Part shown: positions 1 to 7,100 of the stretch, piece by piece | Layout of the letters: each line of letters starts with the position of its first letter | Numbering within the stretch: the first letter of the stretch is position 1 | Source: Myxococcales bacterium | GTDB lineage: Bacteria; Myxococcota; Polyangia; Polyangiales; Polyangiaceae | Assembly (NCBI GenBank): GCA_003151595.1 | Contig: PLXW01000179.1 | Span: 1 to 9,377, forward strand | Direction: 5' to 3' | DNA length: 9,377 nucleotides | The notes under the pieces: generated by a model | What the model saw: the letters and a program-made list of their open reading frames with translations, nothing else | Databases searched by the model: none | Told to the model about the DNA's origin: nothing | Position numbers and translations under genes: made by a program

Positions 1-717
1 CTCGAAGGGCGATGGCGCGCGGGCGTGGGCGACGTGGCCGGAGCATCGCTGGCGTGGGCGCGCGCGCGCGACCTCGCGAGCGCGCGGTTCGAAGGCGCGA
101 CCGGCGAGCACGAGCTACGCGACGCCGAAGCTGCCGCACGCCTGCTCGTCGAGGCCGCCGAGTTCGAGCGCGAGACACGCGGCGACTTCCCTTCGGCCCA
201 GCGTCACCTCGCCTCGGCCCTGCGACTGCGCCCGCGCGATGCCCAGATCGAGCGCGCCTACCGCGACGTCTGCGCGCGCCTCGCCCCGGAACCTCTCGCC
301 GATCGCCTCTCCGATTCCGATGCGCCGCGCGGCGAAGCGCTCGAACCGAAGACCTCGATCCCGAGCGCGCTCCCGACGACGACCTCACTCGCGCCGATGT
401 CGACCACCGAGTCGCTCGCCCCCGAGGACGAAGCGCGGCTGGCCTCGCGCGTCGAAGATCTCACCCGCATGCTCCAGGGCGATCCCACGCGCGACGACGT
501 CGTCGACGAGCTCACCGCGCTGCTGGTCCGCCTCGGCCGGAGCCTCGAGCTGTTCGCGCTCCTCAGCGGCCGCCTCGAAGACGCCACCCCGGAGCGCCGC
601 GTGAAGCTGATCCCTGCGCAGCGCGCGGTGCTCACGCGCCTCGAAGAAGACGCCCGCGCCGCGGGGCGGGAGTCCGAAGCGTCCCTGTTCCGCGACGCAC
701 GCCTCGCGCTCGACTGA
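1..717 (+). CDS. TPR-like helical repeat protein, C-terminal part (5'-truncated by window edge)
   Basis: The frame is open from base 1 to a TGA at 715-717, giving 238 visible residues. Codons before the first in-window GTG (base 25) encode LEGRWRAG in the same style and no Shine-Dalgarno precedes that GTG, so the true start is probably upstream. Visible residues 9-95 are Ala/Arg/Glu-rich amphipathic helices with TPR-like spacing (ASLAWARARDLA, then FPSAQRHLASALRLRPRDAQIERAY, which resembles a TPR hairpin with its closing Pro). Residues about 96-138 form a Ser/Thr/Pro-rich, probably disordered linker. Residues about 140-238 are again helical (RVEDLTRMLQGDPTRDDVVDEL, GRSLELFALLSGRLEDATPERR). 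The last block resembles the tails of large myxobacterial TPR proteins, from memory of the family. Such proteins are usually scaffolds; no catalytic motif is visible. It converges on the minus-strand gene set and does not appear to belong to it. Confidence 0.75.
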   Translation, partial: LEGRWRAGVGDVAGASLAWARARDLASARFEGATGEHELRDAEAAARLLVEAAEFERETRGDFPSAQRHLASALRLRPRDAQIERAYRDVCARLAPEPLADRLSDSDAPRGEALEPKTSIPSALPTTTSLAPMSTTESLAPEDEARLASRVEDLTRMLQGDPTRDDVVDELTALLVRLGRSLELFALLSGRLEDATPERRVKLIPAQRAVLTRLEEDARAAGRESEASLFRDARLALD

Positions 718-725
718 CGCGCGAT

Positions 726-760
726 CGTTCGCTCGAACGTGACCCGCGATTCACTCGAAT
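726..760 (+). repeat. Paired small palindromic motif TTCRCTCGAA
   Basis: TTCGCTCGAA (728-737) and TTCACTCGAA (750-759) lie 22 bp apart just downstream of the plus-strand stop codon. The first sits in CGTTC-GCTC-GAACG (726-739), a 5-bp stem with a 4-nt loop; the second in a weaker ATTC-ACTC-GAAT stem. Related CCGCGATTSACTCG versions occur at 744-757 and 848-861 on the plus strand and at 966-979 on the minus strand, tying this end to the larger repeat field. They could help end transcription of the upstream gene, but no T tract follows. Confidence 0.5.
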
Positions 761-823
761 AGAACGCCGTTGAGGACCAAGCGTCCCCGGACGACCTCCA
801 GTAGACATTTTACGATAGGCAGT

Positions 824-905
824 TGCTCGCGGACGATAGGCAATCGTCCGCGATTGACTCGAGTGAATACGAGGTCAAGACCTTGGTGCTCGCGGACGAT
901 AGGCA
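824..905 (+). repeat. Direct repeat, 19 nt, two copies (824-842 and 887-905)
   Basis: TGCTCGCGGACGATAGGCA occurs exactly twice on the plus strand, with starts 63 bp apart. The first copy forms the left half and loop of the 11-bp hairpin; the second lies at the inner end of the left arm of the long inverted repeat. After the second copy the hairpin's other half is missing (GGTGACATTTGACG follows instead). This suggests duplication of part of the element or loss of the complementary arm. Confidence 0.85.
827..853. repeat. Perfect 11-bp inverted repeat with 5-nt loop
   Basis: TCGCGGACGAT (827-837), loop AGGCA, then ATCGTCCGCGA (843-853) form a perfect 11-bp stem. This could be a bidirectional terminator-type hairpin between convergent genes, but there is no T tract on either side, so an intrinsic terminator of the classical kind is not supported. 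It overlaps the outer arm of the longer inverted repeat, so the two foldings compete for the same bases. The mirror arm at 974-994 keeps only a 5-bp version of this hairpin (ACGAT / ATCGT around TGCCT). Confidence 0.8.
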
Positions 906-994
906 GGTGACATTTGACGATAGAGTCTTGAACGCGAGCACGTAGGTCTTGGCTCGGGGTTAGTACGAGTGAATCGCGGACGATTGCCTATCGT
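833..994. repeat. Imperfect long inverted repeat (62-bp arms, 38-bp loop)
   Basis: Bases 833-894 are the imperfect reverse complement of 933-994 on one common axis (paired coordinates sum to 1827). By hand alignment 49 of 62 positions match without gaps. The outer 23 bp (833-855 with 972-994) match perfectly, followed by one mismatch and five more matches. A diverged stretch follows around 862-873. The inner part (876-894 with 933-951) matches at 17 of 19 positions. The shared register shows one element rather than chance short repeats. It could be a MITE- or REP-like relic, a cruciform-forming site, or the template of a structured RNA. No flanking target-site duplication was identified. Confidence 0.8.
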
Positions 995-1054
995 GAAAAG
1001 ACGATAGACGGGCGTAAGTGCGCGATAGATCGTCGCCGCGGGGCGATTCGCTCT

Positions 1055-1612
1055 CTACTCGTGCATCGCCGCGCGTACATCAGCGATGGCTTGCTCGACG
1101 TCGCTCGCCTCGAGCTTGCACGCGACCGCGATCTTCCCGAGCGTCGCGCGCTCGACGTCGCTCACGCCGTCGCTGGCGTCGGCCAGCAGCGCCGCGATGC
1201 GGAGCACCTCGAACGCGTGCGCCTTCTGGTGCACGGGGAGCGCGACGGCGGCGATGCGCTTGTCGGCCCCGTCTTCCTTCAGCTGATCGCTCAGGTCCTC
1301 GATGAGCGACTGAATCTGCCGCGGCGCCACCGACCCGCCGCACGCGCTCACCACCACGCGCTCGAACGTCTTTCGCTCGGCGTCGTCGAAGTGCCCATCG
1401 GCGACGGCCACGAGGTAGGCCCCTTCGACGATCGACTCGAAGAGCGCCACCGCGTGCGGATCGAACCCGGTGGGGACCGTGGCCTCGTCGCTCGGCCGCG
1501 CGCCGTACGCCGCCGCGGAGAGAGAGAGGATCGACGTCGGCTTCTGCGGCGTGGCGTCGGGCCCCCGCGCGATGCGCGCGAGCAGTTGGATACGGGCTTC
1601 GTCGTTCGCCAT
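1055..1612 (-). CDS. TerB-like (tellurite resistance TerB/DjlA-type fold) protein
   Basis: From ATG at 1612 this encodes 185 residues without signal peptide or membrane helix, so it is probably cytosolic. Residues 1-50 are a polar, loosely conserved N-terminus; residues 55-180 are all-helical and show the TerB signature twice: VAVADGHFDDAERKTF (69-84) and LADASDGVSDVERATL (143-158), each an acidic DG...E loop-helix typical of the TerB/DjlA-N fold. Family members are linked to tellurite and membrane-stress responses, but stand-alone TerB-like proteins are mostly uncharacterised and the usual ter partners (terC, terD) are absent here. The start is uncertain: GTG at 1630 and TTG at 1633 are in frame and none has a convincing Shine-Dalgarno; the ATG is preferred because the extra residues look non-conserved. 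It is the last gene of the minus-strand set, 39 bp after the preceding stop, so it could be translationally coupled. Confidence 0.82.
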   Translation of the reverse strand: MANDEARIQLLARIARGPDATPQKPTSILSLSAAAYGARPSDEATVPTGFDPHAVALFESIVEGAYLVAVADGHFDDAERKTFERVVVSACGGSVAPRQIQSLIEDLSDQLKEDGADKRIAAVALPVHQKAHAFEVLRIAALLADASDGVSDVERATLGKIAVACKLEASDVEQAIADVRAAMHE

Positions 1613-1651
1613 GCGCGTCAGAGCATACACCAACGCGTGAGTGCGGGGTCG

Positions 1652-3547
1652 TCAGTGCGGGGGCGCGAGGAGCATCGTGAGATGGCCGGACGTATCGGCC
1701 ATCCAGCTGCCGATCTCGATCATCGGCCGAGGCGCACCTGGGGTCGCGGGGGTGGCTCCGCTGGCGGGGGCGAAGGCGCGGACGATCGGCCGGATCAAGG
1801 GATTGTCGTCCGGATCGTGGAGCACCAGATTGATCGCTTGCGGTAGCGGGATGACCATCGGCGCGAGCGCCAGCGCCTTTCCAGGGGCTACGACTTGCGA
1901 TGAAACCGTCGTCCAAGGAAACCCTGTCCCATCCGCGGGCTGCACGACGACGTCGTAGACGCCAGGATCCACGTGCATCGAGAACGCACCCTTCGCATCG
2001 GTCGTCGTCGTCCGAGCGCGTGGCCATCGCCGCGGGTCGAGCGTCGCGGCGAGCGAGACTGCGGCTTGCGCTTGCACGGTCGCTCCTGCGAGCGGGCGGC
2101 CATCGGCGATCGTGGCTACGCCTCGAAGCAGGCCGAGAGGGGCCGCCTGTAGATCTTTGCCTGTGGCCGTGGGCGGCAAGGAGCCGAGCGGCGCTCCGAC
2201 GACGAGCGGGACCGAGGTCGAGCCCGCGTTCGAACCCTCGACGGGCGTGACGAACACGTCGTACGTGCCCTGCGGAAGAGTCACCGCATAATGGCCGTGC
2301 GCATCGGTCTGCGCCGCCGTCGAGTAGTGCACGTAGGGGGCGGTCGAATCGTGCGGATTCGTCAGCGTGATCCCGCCTGTGATGCTCGTCCCGGCGCTGT
2401 CGATCACGAGACTCGCCTGGACCGGAGTGAACGCGAGATCGGGCGCGACCACGTTTCCGCTCACGGCGATGGGCTCGGGGAGCGCGGGAAAACTCTGAGG
2501 CAGGATCGCGTCCTTCCCGTTGGCCGTGGCGCCGATCGGATCGGCAAGGTATGGGGTCGCCGATCCCGTCGGCGGCGCGACGACGACTTGAAGAACCCGA
2601 CTCTCCCCCTTCGTCCATAGCGGCGTCTCGCCGATCGTGGCCAGTGTGATCGCGCCCGGCGCCTCGCCGTGGAGAGTCACGCTCGACGACACGCGACGAA
2701 GAGTCGTCGCGTCGCGCAAGTACACGACGAACCCGTCGAGCGATCCGCCGGCGCGCGTCACCGTGAAGGTCTCGTTCGCCTCGGTGTCCAGGCCCGTGAT
2801 CGCTGTCGAGGAGGAGTTGGAGGCCGGCGTGAACGGCGGCGTCGTCACGACGGGAAAAGCGTCGTTCTGGGGGATGATGTCGCGTTCATAGACGCCGGTG
2901 GCCACCAGGGCCCGCCACCCCGTCGCCTCCCCTCCTCGCGGCGCGGGATAGGCGCCGGGGGTCGCGAAGATCGTGGCGTCGACGGGATCGAGCGGCAGGC
3001 CGATCGAGGCGGCTTCGACGTACACGGGCGGAGGCGTCAGGCTCGGATCGGTCGGCGGCCAGAAGGGGCGGAACTGCACTTGGACCGGGAGCGACCATTG
3101 AAAGTCCTTGCCGGTCGTATCGATGTACGCGCCGTTGGCTCCGACCCCGTTCACCACCGACTGCTCGACGATCATGGCGCCCGTCGGCTCGACGACCGGC
3201 GGAATGCGAAAGCACGTCGCCGCCAAGATGCTCGCGGGCGTACCCGTTTGGAAGGCCCCGCACGGGCTCGACTGCACCGCGGCCGCGAAGGATGCGATCG
3301 GCACCGTGCTCCCGGCCTCGTAGTACGAGCTCTCCGGCAGCGACACGACGAGTGTGAAATCGAAGGTGGTGTTGTTCGATGCGCAGATCCCTCCAGAGCA
3401 CGTGGAGGCCTCCGCTCCCGCATACGCGGTGCACGCATGCTCCGGGCACGAGTTGATCGGGAGAGGTATCGGGGGCGGGCCCGCGACGGGGCCACACGCG
3501 GCGAAGGCGGCGAGCGCGCACGTCAGCGTGAACGCGCGACGCCTCAT
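1652..3547 (-). CDS. Exported lipoprotein with Cys-rich N-terminus and carboxypeptidase-regulatory-like beta-sandwich repeats
   Basis: This 631-residue product starts MRRRAFTLTCALAAFAAC, a short lipoprotein-type signal with probable lipidated Cys18 (lipobox F-A-A-C, with Phe at -3 less usual than Leu). Mature residues 34-55 form a compact Cys module, C-x4-C-x10-C-x4-C; Cys96 and Cys112 are further possible disulfide partners. Residues about 60-235 are an unrecognised beta-rich, Pro-rich segment. Residues about 254-325 look like a beta-sandwich (GGSLDGFVVYLRDATTLRRV). Residues about 361-450 and 471-556 resemble carboxypeptidase regulatory-like domains, each with the hallmark TDxxGxxxxxxxxGxYDVxVxP (TDAHGHY...QGTYDVFVTP; TDAKGAF...PGVYDVVVQP). 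A third unit starts near 565 but stops at LTMLLAPPH. These domains usually mediate folding, adhesion or sugar/peptide binding at the cell surface; no catalytic motif is seen. The start codon overlaps the previous stop (ATGA) and has GGA 8 nt upstream. Confidence 0.82.
   Translation of the reverse strand: MRRRAFTLTCALAAFAACGPVAGPPPIPLPINSCPEHACTAYAGAEASTCSGGICASNNTTFDFTLVVSLPESSYYEAGSTVPIASFAAAVQSSPCGAFQTGTPASILAATCFRIPPVVEPTGAMIVEQSVVNGVGANGAYIDTTGKDFQWSLPVQVQFRPFWPPTDPSLTPPPVYVEAASIGLPLDPVDATIFATPGAYPAPRGGEATGWRALVATGVYERDIIPQNDAFPVVTTPPFTPASNSSSTAITGLDTEANETFTVTRAGGSLDGFVVYLRDATTLRRVSSSVTLHGEAPGAITLATIGETPLWTKGESRVLQVVVAPPTGSATPYLADPIGATANGKDAILPQSFPALPEPIAVSGNVVAPDLAFTPVQASLVIDSAGTSITGGITLTNPHDSTAPYVHYSTAAQTDAHGHYAVTLPQGTYDVFVTPVEGSNAGSTSVPLVVGAPLGSLPPTATGKDLQAAPLGLLRGVATIADGRPLAGATVQAQAAVSLAATLDPRRWPRARTTTTDAKGAFSMHVDPGVYDVVVQPADGTGFPWTTVSSQVVAPGKALALAPMVIPLPQAINLVLHDPDDNPLIRPIVRAFAPASGATPATPGAPRPMIEIGSWMADTSGHLTMLLAPPH
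3544..3547 (-). promoter_or_regulatory. ATGA stop/start overlap with upstream GGA
   Basis: On the minus strand the TGA stop of the 191-residue protein and the ATG of the 631-residue lipoprotein share bases (plus-strand TCAT). A Shine-Dalgarno-like GGA lies at 3556-3558, 8 nt before the ATG. This arrangement is typical of translational coupling, decides the lipoprotein start and supports co-expression of the two exported proteins. Confidence 0.8.
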
Positions 3548-4119
3548 TGTTCGGATCCGTCACTCCCGTCGCCGGACGAGTCGAGCGCGTCGGGTCCGGC
3601 GTCGTAAGGGCCGGCGTCGAATATGGGGCAATCGCCGAGATTCCCGGTCGGCGCGTAGATCCACGTGATGCTGTCGCCGCCGGTCGAGTCGGGCGTGTGG
3701 TCGTCGACGAACGTGAGCGCCACGACGACCTGCAGCGTATGGCAAAAGTTGATGTCCGCAGGCGGCGAGAAGCGCCTCGCGATGGTGCGAACGCCCCCGT
3801 CGTCCCCCGCAGGATCGGGATCGACCACGCCGTTCGTGAAAGAACCTGTGTGCGAGATCGGATCGTAGTCGAGGAACGCGTGCCACAGGGGGAGCGACGT
3901 CGGGTCCGGCACGTAGACCGGGATCTCGAACTCCAGCGGCCATGCCGTGATGAGCGGCGCGGGCGGCGTCACCAGGTCGTGCAGGATCTCCGGCGGCGCG
4001 AGCGGCGGCACCGGCAGCTGCGCCGGCGGATCCGCGATCACGCACGCCACCCCCGCGATCCCCACGCCCAGCGCGAGGCTCGCGACGACTGCGATCGTTC
4101 GTCGGTTCGTGCGCGCCAT
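3544..4119 (-). CDS. Small exported protein (putative lipoprotein) with acidic C-terminal tail
   Basis: ATG at 4119 gives 191 residues. MARTNRR is followed by a hydrophobic stretch (residues 8-25) and Cys26 in the context G-V-A-C. This is a possible but non-canonical lipobox (Gly at -3), so a cleaved Sec signal or an N-terminal anchor is the alternative. Residues 31-60 are Pro-rich; residues about 60-165 look like one beta-rich domain (PLEFEIPVYVPD, LQVVVALTFVDD) with Cys126 and Cys164 as a likely disulfide pair. The tail, residues 168-191, is Asp/Gly/Ser-rich (DAGPYDAGPDALD...), of a type I associate with exported polyangial proteins. I do not recognise the family. The open frame runs much further upstream, but that part is a shadow of the giant TPR gene. 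The start lies 5 bp after the TPR stop, with a weak AGG (4124-4126) only 4 nt from the ATG; the stop overlaps the next start. Confidence 0.78.
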   Translation of the reverse strand: MARTNRRTIAVVASLALGVGIAGVACVIADPPAQLPVPPLAPPEILHDLVTPPAPLITAWPLEFEIPVYVPDPTSLPLWHAFLDYDPISHTGSFTNGVVDPDPAGDDGGVRTIARRFSPPADINFCHTLQVVVALTFVDDHTPDSTGGDSITWIYAPTGNLGDCPIFDAGPYDAGPDALDSSGDGSDGSEQ

Positions 4120-4124
4120 CGTGC

Positions 4125-7100
4125 CTACAGTATTGCGCGTCGCCCGCTCGGTGCCGAGTTGCGTGAACCGGGCGCGGCCGGATGCCAGCGGGCGTCGGCG
4201 TACTCGGGGCTCACCGCGAGGCGCAAGAGGTCGGCGAGCGGCGCGTGCTCGCCGCAGAGGAGGCGCAGCTCGTCGCCGGTGATCGTCTCGTGCTCGTCCT
4301 TCTTCTCCCTGAGGAACGCGCGTGCCGCGAAGCCGAAGTCGCCGGCGATGAAGAGCGCCACGCGACGCGCGCTCTGACGAGCGGCGGCGAGCACGAGATC
4401 GAAGTCTTGCGCGCTCGCGTTCACGAGGAGCTCTTTCAGCTTTCGCTGGGCGCGCGAGGGAATCGCGTTCCAGAACTGCTCGGCGAGCGTGCTGGCCTGT
4501 TTCTCGACGCCGCGCGCGCCGTCGGACGGACCGAACCCGGCGAGCAAGGCGTTCCACACGACCCGCGCGCGCGCCTCTTCGAGGCCGAGGAGGAGAACGT
4601 GGGGCGGAAGCGCGCCGCACAGCGAGTGACCGAGGGCGTGGCGGAGCTCGGTGCTGTCTTCCTGCGCGTCGCCGATGACGAGCGCGGACGCCGGGTGCGT
4701 GAGCGCGACGCTCGCCGTGAGAGGCGTCGTCGTGCGTCGATAGAAGAGCGGAAGCTTCGGGACGCCGAGCACGCGAAGCGACGACATGTAGAGCCGCGCG
4801 ATGGGCGACGACGGACCGGGCGTGATGCGCTCGACGCCCGTGATGGCGTAGGCGATCGGCGTCTTCGCGAACAGCGCGAAGGCCGCCTCCCACGTGACCG
4901 CGAGCGGCTCGACGTTGGCGTCGATCGAGGGACGCGTGAGATGCGCGAGGATCCCCGGCTGCTCGATCTGCGCGGCGAGCGACGGCGGCGGCAGCGGGCC
5001 GGCGCCGGGATCGAAGGCGCGCAGTACGTGCTCGATCGCGCGCGCGTACGTCGGGTTGTGATCGGCCATCGCCGCCGCGCGCAGCCCCTCGAGGCGACCG
5101 ACGTGCCCGGGGACGAGATCGACGAGGCTGCGATGCACCTTCACGCGATCGCCCGTCCGCGCCGGGTCGCGCTCCACCAGCGGCGCCAGGATCTCTCCCG
5201 CTTCCGCGGACCCTTCGTCGAGCGCGGCCCAGAGGATCATCTCCGCGGCGCCGAGCGCGCCCGACTCGATGTGCCCGCGCGCGATGGCGAGCTGCGCGCG
5301 CGATCGCTCGCTCGGCGTCTGCGCTTCCTTGGCGGCGCGCTCGAGCGTCGTGAAGTCGACCGGCGTCGAACGCAGCGGCGGCTCGTCGACGACGGGATCG
5401 GGCACGCGCGGGAAGAACGACGGGCGCTTTCGGAGCGCGTCGAGCTCGTTCTCGAGCTGCGCGCGGAGCACGCCGCCGTGCGGCGCCGAGGTCACCGCCT
5501 CTTCGAAGATGCGAACCGACTCGGCGCGCTCCTCGCTCGTCCCCGACGCCATGAGCACGCGCGCCAGCTGCGCCAGCGTCCGCGCGCGATCCTCGCCGTT
5601 CGCCGCGCGCGCCAGCTCGAGGAGCACGGCGCGCGATCGACCGACGTCCCCCTTCGAGGTCACGATCGTCGCCAGCTTTCGCAGCGCGGCCTGCCGCGAG
5701 TCGACCTCCAGCGCTGCGAGATCGAGGAAGCGGAGCGCCGCCTCGTGATCCTCCACTCGCATCGCCGCGTCCGATCCGGCCAGCGCCACGCTCCCGCGCT
5801 TTCGGAGCCCGAGCAGCTCTCCGGCGAGCGCGCGCGCGAAGTGCGGGACGGCGTCGGCGAACTTCCACTGCGCGACGAGCCGCTCGGCGAGACCGAGCGA
5901 GACGATCGCGTGCGGACCGAACTGCTTCTCCGCGGCGATCAAGCGATGGAGTCCTGCGCCGCCCCCCTGGCGCGCGTCGAACGCTTCGGCGAGGAGGAAC
6001 GCCTGCAGCGCGGCGTCGTCGGGCACCAGCTGCCCCTCGACCTTTCCGAGCTCTTCGATCGTCGTCTTCGCGTCGTCGGGCGAGCCCGCGCCCCGCACGC
6101 GGTACTCCAGGCCGCGCGCATAGAGCTGGGCGGCGGCGCGGCTCGGCGCGAGCTTCGCCGCTTTCTGCGCGCGCGCCACGGCGGTGCCCGCGTCGTGAGC
6201 GCGCGCCGCGGCCTGCGCGGCCTCGATCAGGAGCTCGCACCGCGCGCCGAGATCGTCGGCGATGTTCGAGAGCTGATCGAGCGCGGCGCCGAGCTCGCGA
6301 TCGTCCTTCATCGCGCGCGCGACCTCGACGCGCATCACCGCGGCGTCGCGGTGCGTCGGCTCCTTCTCCAGCACGGCGTGCACGTGGCCCAGCGCCGCCG
6401 CGAGGTCGCCCGCGGCGCGCGACGCGTTCGCCGCGCGGAGCTCGAGCTCCAGCTTCCGCGACGGCTCGCGCGCGAGCGACGCCACCTTGCGCCAGAGCGG
6501 CGCCGACTTGTCGCTGGCGCCGATGCGGTCGTAGAGATCGGCCAGGTAGCTGAGCGCGTTCTCGTTGTCGGGGAACTCGGTCAAGAGGAGCACGAGCTCT
6601 TCGGCCGCGTCCTCGGCGCGATTCAATCGCTGCTCCAGGATGACCGCGCGGCGCAGTCGGAGCGCGCGCAGCGCGTCGCGCGAGCCGCTCTGCGTCGAGA
6701 GGCGCTCGGTGCGTCGGCCCAGGTGCTCGGCGAGGGCGACGTAGTCACCGCGCGCCACGACCACCGACTCGATCGCGTGATCGGCCTCCTCGTCCGAGGG
6801 ATCCGCGTCCCACACTTCTTGCCAGGCGCGCTCGGCGGCGCGGCCGTCGCCCGCTTCTTCGTGGGCCCGCGCGAGCCTTCGCATCACGTCGATGCGCGCG
6901 CCGGCGGTCACGCGCGACGCGATCTCTTCGAGCGCGTGCGCGCGCAGATCGTGCCGCTTGGCCTCCGAGGCGATCCGCTCCACGGCGCTCCACCGCTCGA
7001 TCGACGCCGGCTCGAGCACCGCCGCTTCGAAGAGCGCGCTCGCTGCCCCCGCCAGATCTTCGCGACGCTCGCGCGACGCGGCGATCTGCGCCCAGTGACC

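Larger units (their letters stand above)
804..1007. repeat. Cluster of ACGATAG heptamers (six copies in about 200 bp)
   Basis: ACGATAG occurs on the plus strand at 812-818, 833-839, 896-902, 917-923 and 1001-1007 and on the minus strand at 988-994. Two copies sit in a longer shared context: GACATTTTACGATAG (804-818) and GACATTTGACGATAG (909-923) differ at one base. Three or more copies continue into GGCA. Such density is far beyond chance for a 7-mer in GC-rich DNA. The position between gene ends makes a transcription-factor operator array less likely than remnants of a repeated element. Confidence 0.75.
718..1054. other. Gene-free convergent intergenic region dense in short repeats
   Basis: This 337-bp gap lies between the stop of the plus-strand TPR gene and the stop of the minus-strand TerB-like gene. 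I see no credible ORF in it: the long frames crossing it are out-of-frame extensions of neighbouring genes. Base composition is clearly less GC-rich than the flanks (hand count 107 G/C in bases 811-1010). Both flanking genes end here, so promoters and operators are not expected, and terminators or a small non-coding element are more natural. Several repeat families described separately fill it. No poly-T run follows any of the hairpins. Confidence 0.85.

Noticed and set aside
58..70. Alternating CG run (Z-DNA-prone)
   Set aside because: It encodes Ala-Arg-Ala-Arg in frame in a GC-rich gene; similar runs occur elsewhere in the TPR genes and need no separate explanation.
827..853. Classical rho-independent terminator
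   Set aside because: The stem is perfect but no T run follows on either strand, so it is recorded only as a repeat.
804..1007. CRISPR array
   Set aside because: Repeats are 7-19 nt, in both orientations, with spacing from 21 to 84 bp and no uniform spacers or cas genes.
804..1007. Promoter/operator array for the flanking genes
   Set aside because: Both flanking genes end here rather than start, so there is no downstream gene to regulate.
1613..1633. Longer TerB-like protein starting at TTG 1633 or GTG 1630
   Set aside because: The codons are in frame but lack a Shine-Dalgarno and add only MVYALTR; ATG 1612 is kept, with uncertainty.
1080..2618. Open frame of 512 codons on the minus strand overlapping the TerB-like and lipoprotein genes
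   Set aside because: Its translation is Arg/Ala/Gly-dominated with no domain, typical of a shadow frame in GC-rich DNA; both real genes in the other frames have signal or family signatures.
4120..6240. N-terminal extension of the 191-residue protein by about 700 codons in the same open frame
   Set aside because: The extension is Arg-rich nonsense antiphase to the TPR gene; the ATG at 4119 starts a proper signal peptide.
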